A stretch of 64,000 nucleotides of DNA from Halostella litorea (GCF_004785955.1 NZ_SJER01000001.1:682001-746000), one strand, 5' to 3'; counted from the first letter of the stretch, positions 8,444-16,895 are shown. The notes: generated by a model not told the origin, from the sequence alone. Made by a program: numbers and translations.

Positions 8444-8920
8444 TTAGTCCGGCAGGTACCGGACGTTCACCACGCCCTCCTCGTCGTCGGTGCGGACCTC
8501 CACGCGGACGGCGTCGAGGCGCGCGGCCCGCGCGAGCGTCGCCTCGTCCTCCAGTACATCGGCCGCGGCGTCGGCCACGTCCGTCCCCTCGGGCACCGAC
8601 AGGACGTGGATCTCGCCGGTCCCGGCCCGCTCCTCGCGGGTCAGGTCGCCCGGCTCCTGCTCGGCGGCCAGTTCCATCGCCTGCGTCGTCGGCGAGAGGT
8701 CGCTGTCGACGAGTTCGACCTGCCGGCGCCCTTCGACCTCGACGACCTGCCACGACACCTCCAGGGGCGGGTCCGGCGCTATCGTCGCGGTCAGCACGTC
8801 GTCGGCCTCGACGCCGGGGTTCGACGACAGCGTGTGCACCTGGCTGTCCGCGACGTCCCGCAGGACCGCGGACTCCTCGTCGGCGTGCGTGACGACGAAC
8901 GTCCCCGTCTTCTCGCTCAT
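8444..8920 (-). CDS. conserved haloarchaeal protein (resembles DUF5812)
   Basis: The protein has 158 residues and starts MSEKTGTFVVTHADEESAVLRD. The N-terminal 60 residues look like a small beta-barrel (TFVVTHADEE, VHTLSSNPGVEADDVLTATI), possibly nucleic-acid binding. The C-terminal part has GTGEIHVLSVPE and ATLARAARLDAVRVEVR segments. From memory this matches the haloarchaeal family called DUF5812, whose function is unknown. It lies 31 bases upstream of the 8952-9497 gene's stop on the same strand and may be cotranscribed with it. Confidence 0.75.
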   Translation of the reverse strand: MSEKTGTFVVTHADEESAVLRDVADSQVHTLSSNPGVEADDVLTATIAPDPPLEVSWQVVEVEGRRQVELVDSDLSPTTQAMELAAEQEPGDLTREERAGTGEIHVLSVPEGTDVADAAADVLEDEATLARAARLDAVRVEVRTDDEEGVVNVRYLPD

Positions 8921-8951
8921 GGGCGGACGAACGGCCTCGACCCTTTTCCGC

Positions 8952-9497
8952 TCACCGATAGCGACGGTGGACCAGCCCCATCAGCGCGGCCGCCGCCGCC
9001 GGGACGACCGGCGACGCGACAGGGGGGATCGCATACAGCAGGGAGACGACGGGGGCCGCGAGGCCGCTCGGCTCCGGGCGAGTGACGGTCTCGCCGTCGA
9101 GGACGAACGTCTCGGGCATCGAGGCGACCAGCCCGAGGTACAGCGACAGCACGAACAGGAAGCCGGCCGCCGCGAGCGCGCGGTCGTAGCGCGCGGTGCT
9201 CCCGCCGCGGCGGTGGCGGCGCGCGACGAGCAACACCGGCGCGACCAGCGGGACGACGACGAGGATCCCGACGAGGACGTAGAAGGAGCGCGAGAGGGTG
9301 AGCGACCCGCCCGCCGTGCCGAGCGTGTTGGCCACGAGCACGACAAGCGCCGAGCCGAGCAGGAAGCTCACGAGCAGTCCGACCAGCGCGCTCGCGCCGA
9401 CGTAGCTCCGGAACAGCAGCGACTCGCTCGACCGGAAGGCGTAGGGGAACGCGCCGGGCAGCCCGCGGTACGCGCGCCCGTCGTCGGAGTCGGCCAT
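8952..9497 (-). CDS. multi-spanning membrane protein, unknown function
   Basis: The protein has 181 residues with four likely membrane helices (about 34-60, 70-95, 110-130, 148-172) and a basic loop RRHRRGG between the second and third. The N-terminus is short, soluble and acidic. No catalytic or transport motif was identified. It starts at ATG 9497, divergent from pgi with 93 bases between them, and is followed 31 bases downstream by the DUF5812-like gene. Confidence 0.7.
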   Translation of the reverse strand: MADSDDGRAYRGLPGAFPYAFRSSESLLFRSYVGASALVGLLVSFLLGSALVVLVANTLGTAGGSLTLSRSFYVLVGILVVVPLVAPVLLVARRHRRGGSTARYDRALAAAGFLFVLSLYLGLVASMPETFVLDGETVTRPEPSGLAAPVVSLLYAIPPVASPVVPAAAAALMGLVHRRYR

Positions 9498-9561
9498 TGT
9501 CGGGGATTCGGCCGAGGACGGAATAAGCGCCGCGGTCCCGCGCCGCCCGAACGCGGTACTG

Positions 9562-9568
9562 ACTTAAC
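9562..9568 (+). promoter_or_regulatory. TATA-like box of pgi
   Basis: The sequence ACTTAAC lies about 25 bases before the pgi ATG, fitting a leaderless transcript. Confidence 0.45.
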
Positions 9569-9590
9569 CCGCCGCGACGGGCGTTGCACC

Positions 9591-10883
9591 ATGCACGTCG
9601 ACATCGGCAACGCGCTCGCGTCGGTGGCCTCGCCCGGCGTCTCGCGCGACGCGCTCGAACGGCTCGACGACGACGTCGCCGCGGCCCACGAGCGGATCGA
9701 GGCGGGCCGGGCCGACGCCGAGCACGGCTACGCCGCGCTGAACCTGCCCGAGACGACCGACCCGGACGCGATCCGCGCGGCGGTCGACCGGTTCGACGAC
9801 CCGGACGCCGTCCTCACGGTCGGCATCGGCGGGAGCGCGCTCGGCGCGGCGACGCTCGCCGACGCGCTCGACTCCGACGTCGACGCGTACTTCCTCGACA
9901 ACGTCGACCCGGCCCACGTCCGCGGGCTGCTCGACTCGCTCGACCTGTCGACCGTCGTCGTCAACGCCGTCTCCCGGTCGGGGACGACCGCCGAGACGCT
10001 GTCGAACTTCCTCGTCGTCCGCGAGGCGATGGACGCGGCCGGCGTCGACTGGACGGAGCACACGTTCGTCACGACCGGCGAGTCGGGGCCGCTGCGCCGC
10101 CTCTCGGAGAAACACGACCTGCCGGCGCTCGACGTGCCCGACGGCGTCCCCGGCCGGTTCTCGGCGTTCTCGACGGTCGGGCTGGCCTGCGCGGCGCTGT
10201 GTGGCCACGACCTCGACGCGGTCCTCGCGGGGGCCGCCGACGAGGCCGACCGCCTCGCCGGGTCGCTGTTCGAGTCGCCCGCCTACGCCTACGGCGCGAC
10301 CGCGTACGCGCTGGACTGCCGCGGCGCGTCGGTCAACGCGATGCTGCCCTACGCCGAGTCCCTGGAGACGTACGCCGAGTGGTTCGCCCAGCTGTGGGCC
10401 GAGAGCCTCGGCAAGGACGGCCTCGGGCAGACGCCCGCCCGCGCGCTCGGCGCGACCGACCAGCACTCCCAGCTCCAGCTCTACCGCGCCGGGCCGCGGG
10501 ACAAGCTCGTGACGATGGTGCGCCCGCGCGAGCGGCCCGACGTCCCGATCCCCGAGACGGACCTGGAGGGGCTGGCCTACCTCGGCGGCTCGTCGCTGGG
10601 CGAACTGCTCGACGCGGAGTTCGAGGCGACGGAGGCGAGCCTCGCCGCCGCCGGCCGCCCGTCGGTGCGGGTGGAGATAGACCGCGTCGACGAGCGCGGC
10701 CTCGGCGAACTGCTGTACGGCATGGAGGCCGCCTGCGTGCTGGCCGGCGAGCTGTACGGGATCGACACGTTCGTCCAGCCGGCCGTCGAGTGGGGCAAGC
10801 GCGCCGCCCGCGGCCTGCTCGGCGGCGGCGAGTTCGAGGAGGCCGACGCCGTCGCGGAGAAGGAACGGCTCGTCGTCGAGTGA
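9591..10883 (+). CDS. pgi: glucose-6-phosphate isomerase
   Basis: This 430-residue SIS-fold enzyme interconverts glucose-6-phosphate and fructose-6-phosphate in gluconeogenesis and polysaccharide supply. GIGGSALG near residue 78 is the first phosphate-binding loop and SRSGTTAET near 125 the second. GATDQHSQLQLY near 288 and the EWGKRAARGL segment near 400 contain the other active-site residues of the PGI family. The frame is open far upstream, but the family start MHVDIGNA at 9591 is supported by the TATA-like box just before it. Length is close to other haloarchaeal PGIs. Confidence 0.92.
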   Translation: MHVDIGNALASVASPGVSRDALERLDDDVAAAHERIEAGRADAEHGYAALNLPETTDPDAIRAAVDRFDDPDAVLTVGIGGSALGAATLADALDSDVDAYFLDNVDPAHVRGLLDSLDLSTVVVNAVSRSGTTAETLSNFLVVREAMDAAGVDWTEHTFVTTGESGPLRRLSEKHDLPALDVPDGVPGRFSAFSTVGLACAALCGHDLDAVLAGAADEADRLAGSLFESPAYAYGATAYALDCRGASVNAMLPYAESLETYAEWFAQLWAESLGKDGLGQTPARALGATDQHSQLQLYRAGPRDKLVTMVRPRERPDVPIPETDLEGLAYLGGSSLGELLDAEFEATEASLAAAGRPSVRVEIDRVDERGLGELLYGMEAACVLAGELYGIDTFVQPAVEWGKRAARGLLGGGEFEEADAVAEKERLVVE

Positions 10884-10962
10884 GCCGGCGGGGCCGTCCG
10901 GGGATGCCCAAGCGCCCGCCGCAAGGGGAGAGCCTTTACTTCCGGCGACCGAAGGCGGGGGC

Positions 10963-12120
10963 ATGAACGACACGGCAGTCGCGGGGGAGTACGCCGGGGC
11001 CGGCGACCGGTCGCTCGCGCCGGACGCGGGGGCGTTCCTCGCCGCCGTCGCACTCCTGGCGGCGGTGCTTCTGCTGTCCGACGGCGTGCTCGACGACGTG
11101 ACGGTGGCCGTCGGCGGCGTGGTGGTCGCGGGCGTCGCCGCCGCGGCCTTCTTCGCGCGACGGCGGGACGTGCTGAGCAGCCGTACTGCCGCGCCGGCGG
11201 CCGCGGCCGGCAGCCTCGCGGCGGCGGCCGTCGGCGGCTACGCGCTCGCCGTCGGCGGGTCCGGCGAGCCGATCGCGTTCGGCCTCACCCCGCTGGCGGT
11301 CGGCGGGATCGGGACGCTCGTCGGCGGCCTCGGGGGCGTCCTCGCGGCCGTCGCCGACTGGCGGGCGATCCCCGACGCCCGCCTCGCGTCGATGACCCGG
11401 TCGACGGCCGTCAGCACCGGCCTCGGGCTGTTCGGCTACCTCATGCTCAACGTCGGGGCGCTGGTCGTCGCGCTGTTGCTCCTGCTGACCGTGTGGCCGG
11501 AGATCACGCCCGTCAGGGAGCAGTTCGTCAGCGCGGGCGGCCTGCTCATCGGCACCGCCGTGACGGCGTACGTGTTCGTGAACACGACGGGCGCGACGAC
11601 CGACTTCTTCGACGTCCGCGTGCCGTCGCTGCGGGACGTCGGGTGGGCGGTCGCCGGCGTCTTCATCATCTTCGGGGGTCTCATCGCGGTGACGGTCGCG
11701 TACCAGGCTCTGGGCGTCCCCTCGTCGAGCCACTCCACGGTCGAGCAGGCCGCCGGGGGCAACCCCGAGATACTGCTGGTGTTGATCCCGATCACGCTTT
11801 TGGTCATCGGCCCCTGCGAGGAGCTGATATTCCGCAACATCGTCCAGAAGTCGCTGTACGACGCGTTCACCCGGCCAGTCGCGGTCGTCGTCGCCAGCGT
11901 CGTGTTCGCGCTGGTCCACATCCCGGCGTACGGCGGCGGGGCGTTCGGCGCGACGGTCGGGAGCCTCGCCACCCTGTTTACGCTCTCGATAGTGCTCGGC
12001 GCGGTGTACGCCCGGACCGACAACATCCTGGTGCCCGCGTTCGTCCACGGCGTGTTGAACGCCGTCCAGTTCGCGTCCCTCTACGTCGAACTCACGGGCG
12101 GGGTCCCCGCCCTCGTCTGA
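10963..12120 (+). CDS. CPBP family intramembrane glutamic protease
   Basis: This 385-residue polytopic membrane protein has about nine or ten helices. The C-terminal CPBP (CAAX protease and bacteriocin-processing, Abi) domain has the motifs of this family: EE and R in CEELIFRN (residues 286-290), HIPAY near 319, and FVHGVLNA near 361. The conserved Glu and His residues form the intramembrane active site. Substrates of archaeal members are largely unknown; prenylated proteins or membrane peptides are possible. It lies 79 bases downstream of pgi and probably has its own promoter (CCTTTACTT around 10934). Confidence 0.85.
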   Translation: MNDTAVAGEYAGAGDRSLAPDAGAFLAAVALLAAVLLLSDGVLDDVTVAVGGVVVAGVAAAAFFARRRDVLSSRTAAPAAAAGSLAAAAVGGYALAVGGSGEPIAFGLTPLAVGGIGTLVGGLGGVLAAVADWRAIPDARLASMTRSTAVSTGLGLFGYLMLNVGALVVALLLLLTVWPEITPVREQFVSAGGLLIGTAVTAYVFVNTTGATTDFFDVRVPSLRDVGWAVAGVFIIFGGLIAVTVAYQALGVPSSSHSTVEQAAGGNPEILLVLIPITLLVIGPCEELIFRNIVQKSLYDAFTRPVAVVVASVVFALVHIPAYGGGAFGATVGSLATLFTLSIVLGAVYARTDNILVPAFVHGVLNAVQFASLYVELTGGVPALV

Positions 12121-12199
12121 GACGGAGTGTGTCCACGGGCGGTCGTCGCGGTCCCCGGCGACGGCGTCCGGCGGCCCGTATGACGGTCGTCTGACTGAA

Positions 12200-12208
12200 T
12201 TTTATTTT
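12200..12208 (+). promoter_or_regulatory. TATA-like box of the 48-residue ribbon-helix-helix gene
   Basis: The AT-rich run TTTTATTTTTA around 12200-12210 lies about 25 bases before the ATG at 12230 and stands out from the GC-rich surroundings. Confidence 0.55.
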
Positions 12209-12229
12209 TACCCCAGTCGAATCGGAGCC

Positions 12230-12376
12230 ATGGTCAGGCAGTACTCAATCGTCTGTGAGGACGACGTCACCGAGCGGGTGCGGCGGCTCGCCCGCGAGTA
12301 CGACCTCACCGAGGAGGAGGTGCTGCGACAGCTGATCCAGCGCGGCCTCGAACAGACCGAGGGCGACAGGCGGTAG
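12230..12376 (+). CDS. small ribbon-helix-helix-like protein
   Basis: The protein has 48 residues and starts MVRQYSIVCEDDVTERVRRL. A short N-terminal strand (QYSIVCED) followed by two helices separated by the turn YDLTEEEV has the length and pattern of an Arc/CopG ribbon-helix-helix DNA-binding protein. Such proteins act as dimers, either as autoregulators or as antitoxins. No toxin gene is adjacent in an operon. The PIN-domain gene four bases downstream is convergent and is the ribosome-biogenesis enzyme Nob1, not a VapC toxin. An AT-rich box 25 bases upstream suggests a leaderless transcript. Confidence 0.75.
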   Translation: MVRQYSIVCEDDVTERVRRLAREYDLTEEEVLRQLIQRGLEQTEGDRR

Positions 12377-12380
12377 GCGG

Positions 12381-12845
12381 CTACGCATTCGACGGGTTCT
12401 TCCGGGAGAGCGAACTGCCACAGATCGGACAGCGGTCCCTGTTGTCGTCGAACTCGCGGCCACAGCCCTGACACTGGAAGTTCCAGTCGCGCTGTTCGGT
12501 GATCCCCTCCTTGGCGATCACGTCCACGCCGACGTTCAGCCGGTCGGCGACGTTCTGCATGGCGTAGTCGTCGGTGACGAGCGTCCCGTCGAGTTCGAAC
12601 GTGGCCGCGATGAGGCGCACGTCCGTATCCGAGAGTTCCTCCAGGTCACCGATCTCCCCCGCGGCCCGGCGGACCTTCTCGACGGTCTGTTCGCCGGGGA
12701 TGTGGATATGCATCCCCGAGCCCTCCATGGCGTCGAACCGGTAGGCGCTCTCGTCCTCCAGTTCCTCGCGGACCATGGGTATCGTCGCCGTCTGCTCGTC
12801 GGTGTGGTACTCGTCGATGAAGGCTGAGGAATCGAGAACGTACAT
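12381..12845 (-). CDS. nob1: rRNA-processing endoribonuclease Nob1
   Basis: This 154-residue protein has an N-terminal PIN nuclease domain (YVLDSSAFID, with Asp5 a metal ligand; later DVRLIAATFE and LVTDDYAMQN supply more acidic residues). A C-terminal zinc ribbon has two cysteine pairs (CQGCG and CPICG). Nob1 makes the final cleavage at the 3' end of 16S rRNA during small-subunit maturation. The zinc ribbon and length separate it from VapC toxins. Its ATG directly follows the stop of the PRC-barrel gene, so the two are cotranscribed. infB lies just beyond. Confidence 0.9.
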   Translation of the reverse strand: MYVLDSSAFIDEYHTDEQTATIPMVREELEDESAYRFDAMEGSGMHIHIPGEQTVEKVRRAAGEIGDLEELSDTDVRLIAATFELDGTLVTDDYAMQNVADRLNVGVDVIAKEGITEQRDWNFQCQGCGREFDDNRDRCPICGSSLSRKNPSNA

Positions 12846-13091
12846 TTACCGCTGGACGACGATGTAGTCTTTCACCGCCTGCACGCGCGAGACGGGGACG
12901 CGGTAGCGGCCGCCGCCGTCGGTATCGAAGTCGATGTTCCGGGCCGGGGTTTCGTCGGACGGGTCGACGAGGATGTCGTCGAGTTCCCCCGTTCGGAGGT
13001 CCATCGTGATGTTGTACAGCATTCCCAGTTCCGTGCCGTCGGAACCCATGACGGCCTTCCCCGAGAGGTTCTCGGCGAGTATGTCCGGCAT
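12846..13091 (-). CDS. PRC-barrel domain protein
   Basis: This 81-residue, single-domain PRC-barrel protein starts MPDILAENLSGKAVMGSDG. The fold is the one seen in the RimM C-terminus and photosynthetic reaction centre H subunit. The GKAVMGSDGTELGMLYNITMD and YRVPVSRVQAVKD segments are typical. In many archaea such a gene neighbours ribosome-biogenesis genes, and the RimM link suggests a role in 16S maturation. Here it is the first gene of an operon with nob1, stop and start abutting. A clear TATA-like box lies about 25 bases before the ATG. Confidence 0.88.
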   Translation of the reverse strand: MPDILAENLSGKAVMGSDGTELGMLYNITMDLRTGELDDILVDPSDETPARNIDFDTDGGGRYRVPVSRVQAVKDYIVVQR

Positions 13092-13112
13092 ACCCCTCCC
13101 TTCCCACTAATG

Positions 13113-13121
13113 AGATATAAA
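13113..13121 (-). promoter_or_regulatory. TATA-like box of the PRC-barrel/nob1 operon
   Basis: The minus strand reads GTTTATATCTC around 13112-13122, about 25 bases before the ATG at 13091. It is one of the clearest TATA boxes in the window. Confidence 0.65.
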
Positions 13122-13152
13122 CGCCACGGGGACCCCGAGCGACCGACGGAGC

Positions 13153-13335
13153 CTATTCCTCCGGGTCCTCCTCGGCGTTCGAGAGCCGCTGTAACTCCCG
13201 TTCGCCCTCGTACCGGCCGTTGTACGCCGGGTCGAGGTACACCTCGCCGGACCCCTCGATCCGCTCGTCGGGGTCCGCGACCGCGACGGCCTCCCGGATG
13301 CGGTGCCACAGGCGCGCGAGGGCGGCTCGGATCAT
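13153..13335 (-). CDS. small acidic hypothetical protein
   Basis: The protein has 60 residues from the ATG at 13335 (MIRAALARLWHRIREAV); an upstream in-frame start at 13362 would add nine residues. An amphipathic N-terminal helix is followed by an acidic region with YLDPAYNGRYEGERELQRL and ends EEDPEE. It has no membrane helix or catalytic motif. It sits between the PRC-barrel/nob1 operon and infB, in an arrangement rich in ribosome genes, and could be a small accessory factor, but this is guilt by association only. Confidence 0.6.
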   Translation of the reverse strand: MIRAALARLWHRIREAVAVADPDERIEGSGEVYLDPAYNGRYEGERELQRLSNAEEDPEE

Positions 13336-13504
13336 ATGGGGATCGTTCGCACGGCCGACCATAACCCTGACGGGGCGGTCGGCTGTGGCGCGGACGCCCC
13401 CGTCCGTCGCCGGCGACCCCGTGGCGCGGGTATCGGACGCGTGACGATACCCTTAAATGCCGCGCAGAGTACGCCTACACAAGAACCTTCTCGGGTGGTT
13501 AGCC

Positions 13505-15307
13505 ATGTCTGATACCGAAACACGCGACCCGTCTGAATCCCTTCGCACCCCCATCGTCGCCGTCCTGGGCCACGTCGACCACGGCAAGACGAGCCTCCTC
13601 GACAAGATCCGCGGCTCCGCCGTCATCGAGGGCGAGTCCGGGGCGATCACCCAGCACATCGGCGCGACGGCCGTCCCGCTCGACGTGATCTCGGAGATCG
13701 CCGGGGAACTCGTCGACCCGGACGACTTCGACCTGCCCGGCCTGCTCTTTATCGACACGCCGGGCCACCACTCCTTCACGACGCTTCGCTCCCGCGGCGG
13801 CGCGCTGGCCGACATCGCCATCCTCGTCGTCGACGTGAACGACGGGTTCCAGCCCCAGACGCTGGAGGCGCTCGACATCCTCAAGCGCTCCGAGACGCCC
13901 TTCATCGTCGCCGCGAACAAGGTCGACACGGTGCCCGGGTGGAACCCCACCGAGGACGCGCCGATCCGGGAGAGCTACGAGGGCCAGCGCGACCGCGTCC
14001 GGTCGGACCTCGACGAGAGCCTCTACGAGATCATCGGCAACCTCTCCGACGAGGGCTTCTCCGCGGACATGTACTGGCGGGTCCAGAACTTCCAGAACAA
14101 CGTCGGCGTCGTCCCCGTCTCGGCCATGACCGGCGAGGGCGTTCCGGACCTGCTGACGGTGATGATGGGCCTGTCCCAGCGCTACATGAAGGAGGCCATG
14201 GAGATAGACGTCGAGGGGCCCGGCGTCGGCACCGTGCTCGAAGTCAAAGACGAGAAGGGCTTCGGCACGACGATCGACGTGGTGCTGTACGACGGCACCG
14301 TCTCCGAGGACGACACCATCGTCGTCGGCGGCGAGAACGACCCCATCGTCACGGAGGTCCGCGCCCTGCTGAAGCCCCGCCCGCTCGCCGAGATCCGCAC
14401 CGAGAGCCGGTTCGAGAACGTCGACTCCATCTCCGCGGCGGCCGGCGTGAAGATCGCCGCGCCGGAACTCGACGAGGCGATGGCCGGCGCGCCCGTCCGC
14501 GTCGTCCGCGACCGGCCGGTCGAGGAGGTCATCGAGGAGGTGCGGGCCGAACTCAGCGACATCGCCGTCTCCACCGAGGAGGACGGCGTCGTCATCAAGG
14601 CCGACACGCTCGGCAGCCTCGAAGCGATGGCCAACGCCCTCGCGGAGGCCGAGGTTCCCATCGTCCGCGCCGAGGTCGGCGACGTCGCCCCGCGGGACGT
14701 CTCCGTCGCCGACACCGCCGAGGAGGACAAGCACCGCACCATCCTCGGGTTCAACGTCGACGTGCTGGAGGACGCCGAGGACCAGGTCGACCGCGACGAC
14801 GTCCACCTCTTCACCAGCGACGTGATCTACCAGCTGATCGAGGAGTACGAGGAGTACGTCGAGGAGGTCGAACAGGCCCAGCAGGAGACGGTGCTGGAGA
14901 ACATCACCCGCCCCGCCCGCTTCCGCATCCTCCCGGACCACACGTTCCGGCAGAACGACCCCGCCGTCGTCGGCGTCGAGGTGCTCGCCGGCACGGTGAA
15001 GAACAACTCCCGCGTCGTCCTGTTCGAGGGCAGCGAACCCGAGCGCGTCGGGCAGATAAAAGGCATCCAGGAGCAGGGCGACGACGTCGAGGAGGCCCGC
15101 CGCGGCGACCGCGTCTCCGTCGCCATCGACGGGCCCACCGTCGGCCGTGGCATCGAGGAGGGCGACGAACTGTGGACCGAACTCCCCGAGAAACACGCCA
15201 AGATCCTCGAACAGGAACTGTCCGACGACATCCCGGCCGACGAGTTCGAGGCGCTCCAGCAGTACCTCGACAAGCAGCGCAAGCGCGACCCGTTCTGGGG
15301 GAAGTAG
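13505..15307 (+). CDS. infB: translation initiation factor IF-2 (aIF5B)
   Basis: This 600-residue GTPase promotes subunit joining and initiator tRNA placement. The start MSDTETRDPSES at 13505 fits haloarchaeal homologs; 16 upstream codons are also open but less likely. G1 is GHVDHGKT (22-29), G3 DTPGHH near 89, and G4 NKVD near 139. Domain II follows (VEGPGVGTVLEVKDEKG near 240), then domains III and IV. The length is right for the archaeal form, which lacks the long N-terminal extension of eukaryotic eIF5B. A CCTTAAATG box at about 13450 may be the promoter. A strong nested hairpin follows the stop. Confidence 0.94.
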   Translation: MSDTETRDPSESLRTPIVAVLGHVDHGKTSLLDKIRGSAVIEGESGAITQHIGATAVPLDVISEIAGELVDPDDFDLPGLLFIDTPGHHSFTTLRSRGGALADIAILVVDVNDGFQPQTLEALDILKRSETPFIVAANKVDTVPGWNPTEDAPIRESYEGQRDRVRSDLDESLYEIIGNLSDEGFSADMYWRVQNFQNNVGVVPVSAMTGEGVPDLLTVMMGLSQRYMKEAMEIDVEGPGVGTVLEVKDEKGFGTTIDVVLYDGTVSEDDTIVVGGENDPIVTEVRALLKPRPLAEIRTESRFENVDSISAAAGVKIAAPELDEAMAGAPVRVVRDRPVEEVIEEVRAELSDIAVSTEEDGVVIKADTLGSLEAMANALAEAEVPIVRAEVGDVAPRDVSVADTAEEDKHRTILGFNVDVLEDAEDQVDRDDVHLFTSDVIYQLIEEYEEYVEEVEQAQQETVLENITRPARFRILPDHTFRQNDPAVVGVEVLAGTVKNNSRVVLFEGSEPERVGQIKGIQEQGDDVEEARRGDRVSVAIDGPTVGRGIEEGDELWTELPEKHAKILEQELSDDIPADEFEALQQYLDKQRKRDPFWGK

Positions 15308-15314
15308 AGCGACC

Positions 15315-15366
15315 TTTTTGCCGGTCGGGTTCGCTCGCGGAGCGAGCGAACCGCTCCCGGCAAAAA
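15315..15366. terminator. nested inverted repeat after infB
   Basis: The outer arms TTTTTGCCGG (15315-15324) and CCGGCAAAAA (15357-15366) are perfect complements. They enclose a perfect 11-bp hairpin (GGTTCGCTCGC / GCGAGCGAACC, 15328-15352) with a GGA loop. It lies seven bases after the infB stop and starts with a T run on the coding strand, so it could help terminate infB. It may instead belong to the family of palindromic intergenic elements that also includes 20943-20963. Confidence 0.55.
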
Positions 15367-15420
15367 TGTCGATCAAAAAGGCCGCCTTCGTGAGGCTACG
15401 CCTCGCTCCGGCGGTGAAAC

Positions 15421-15435
15421 GGCGGCTTCGCCGCC
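15421..15435. repeat. short perfect hairpin GGCGGC-ttc-GCCGCC
   Basis: A perfect 6-bp inverted repeat with a 3-base loop lies in the 246-base gap between infB and the hydrolase gene. The region around it is a series of short imperfect inverted repeats without coding bias. Confidence 0.5.
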
Positions 15436-15553
15436 GTACGCTTCTCAGCTTTCCGCGGCGACACAGTCGGGCTTCCCACAGTCGCACATCCCGTCCGCCA
15501 CCGATCCACACACCCCCGAACCACTTATCACAGACCGTTAGGTACTCGCACGG

Positions 15554-16228
15554 GTGGGAATCGAACTGTCCGAACTGGAGTTCGGCGAGGAGACGTACGA
15601 GGGCCGACTGAACCGTCCGGAGGGCGACGCCGAGTCCGACGTCGGCGTCGTGATGATCCCCGGCGCGGGACACGGCCCGTTCGGGAACATCTTCGACATC
15701 GTCGCGTACGAACTGGCCGGGACCGGCAGGCACGTCTTCCGGTACGAGAGCTGGGAGGACACGGACGAACTGGAGGCGAAGGCGTTCGGCGACCTCCGCG
15801 CCGAGGTCAACGCCGCGGTGGCGCGGCTTCGCGACGAGGGCTGCTCCGAGATCCACCTGATCGCCAAGAGCTTCGGCGGCGGGATCGCGCTCACGCACGT
15901 CCCCGACGCCGTCGATCGGCTCGTGCTCTGGGCTCCCGCAGTCGAACTCGTCGAGGGGAGCGTCGACCACGCCGACGACGAGCGGATCGGGGACACGGAG
16001 GACCTGCCGATCGCGGTCGGCACCGCCGACCTCGAAGCGATCGACGTCCCGGTCCGGCTGCTCGTCGGCGACGAGGACCGCGGCGTGTCCCCCGAGGAGT
16101 GCGAGCGCATCGCCGGGGCCGTCGGGGACGGCAACGTGACGGTGCTACCCGGCGAGAACCACTCGTTCAACGAGAACCGGAGGGCGATCGTCGCGGAAAC
16201 GTTCGACGCCCTCGCCGTCGACCGCTAA
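15554..16228 (+). CDS. alpha/beta-hydrolase family protein
   Basis: This 224-residue, soluble protein starts at GTG 15554 (MGIELSELEFGEETYEGRL). GAGHGPFGN near residue 39 is the oxyanion-loop region. IAKSFGGGIAL near 103 is the nucleophile elbow, with Ser in an A-x-S-x-G form rather than G-x-S-x-G. LLVGDEDRGVSPEE near 176 places an acid and PGENHSF near 206 the catalytic His. This resembles the dienelactone-hydrolase-like or acyl-peptidase-like branch. The substrate is unknown. It has an ACTTATC box about 30 bases upstream and stands alone. Confidence 0.82.
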   Translation: MGIELSELEFGEETYEGRLNRPEGDAESDVGVVMIPGAGHGPFGNIFDIVAYELAGTGRHVFRYESWEDTDELEAKAFGDLRAEVNAAVARLRDEGCSEIHLIAKSFGGGIALTHVPDAVDRLVLWAPAVELVEGSVDHADDERIGDTEDLPIAVGTADLEAIDVPVRLLVGDEDRGVSPEECERIAGAVGDGNVTVLPGENHSFNENRRAIVAETFDALAVDR

Positions 16229-16270
16229 ACCGGCCCGTCCTCCTCGTTCTTGGTCGCCGGAGCGGCGTAC

Positions 16271-16444
16271 ATGGAACTGGACGCGGTAGAGCGGTCGTGA
16301 AACTGGGTGTCGCCGTCGAAGTGGGAGAAAGACCCCGCGGCCGCGAGGACGCGCCAGTACTGGATCGGGCTGAGCGCGGCCGGCGTACTCGCGGGGATAG
16401 GACTGTTTTTCGTGCTGTTCGGCGTGACGGCGGAGGCGCTATCG
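16271..16444 (+). pseudogene. possible broken gene for a one-helix membrane protein
   Basis: From ATG 16271 nine codons are followed by an in-frame TGA (16298-16300). The same frame then continues with strongly biased codons and encodes a clear membrane helix (YWIGLSAAGVLAGIGLFFVLF) up to about 16440, where it runs without a stop into the antisense of the next gene. An intact version might start at GTG 16307 but would lack its own stop codon before the overlap. The codon bias suggests once-coding DNA. I read it as a decayed small gene, with low certainty. Confidence 0.3.
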
Positions 16445-16834
16445 AGCGGTCGGCGTGACGCCTTCCTGCATCGCCTGCTTGACCTGCAGGGCGGCGCTGG
16501 CGGCGAGGCCGCGGGCGACCTCGTCGCGGTCCTCCGCGGCGATCAGGTCCTCGCCGTCGAGGTCGTCGCGGTCCGGGGTGAAGCCGGCGCTGACGGGGTG
16601 ACCGACGGGAGGGCGGACGGCGACGGTCGCCTGCGGACCGGCGGAGCCGTGGGAGATCTCCGAGTCGACGACGTACTCGCTGGGGAGAAACTCGCGAGTG
16701 CGGGCGGCGATGCGGGAGACGTCCTGACGGAGCGCCCGCTTCTGGTCGGCCGAGAGTTCCGGGAGGTCGGCTGACGCGCGCTTGCCGGCCTGTGTGATCC
16801 CCGGATTTCCGGCGTACGGCGTGTTTCCGTTCAT
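16439..16834 (-). CDS. conserved haloarchaeal protein (resembles DUF5811)
   Basis: This 131-residue soluble protein starts MNGNTPYAGNPGITQAGKRA. It has a helical middle (LSADQKRALRQDVSRIAARTREFLP), then strands (YVVDSEISHGSAGPQATVAVRPP), and ends with helix LAASAALQVKQAM. From memory this matches DUF5811, found widely in haloarchaea with no assigned role. A CTTTTTATCC box on the minus strand near 16868-16877 could be its promoter. It lies downstream of the arginine decarboxylase gene on the same strand, 61 bases away. Confidence 0.75.
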   Translation of the reverse strand: MNGNTPYAGNPGITQAGKRASADLPELSADQKRALRQDVSRIAARTREFLPSEYVVDSEISHGSAGPQATVAVRPPVGHPVSAGFTPDRDDLDGEDLIAAEDRDEVARGLAASAALQVKQAMQEGVTPTAR

Positions 16835-16895
16835 GAGAATCTCGCTACCGCGGATAGGGTGGCCCCGGATAAAAAGCGTTCGGCCGGGACAACGT

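Noticed and set aside
9584-10966. Second long frame on the same strand as pgi
   Set aside because: It is a +1-type shadow (Arg/Pro-rich) of the pgi gene.
12230-12845. RHH gene plus PIN-domain gene as a toxin-antitoxin pair
   Set aside because: The genes are convergent, not an operon, and the PIN protein has the zinc ribbon and length of Nob1, and lies in an operon with a PRC-barrel gene.
13499-15970. Long antisense frame across infB
   Set aside because: It is a shadow of the IF-2 gene, which has all GTPase motifs. The antisense peptide is Val/Asp/Arg/Leu filler.
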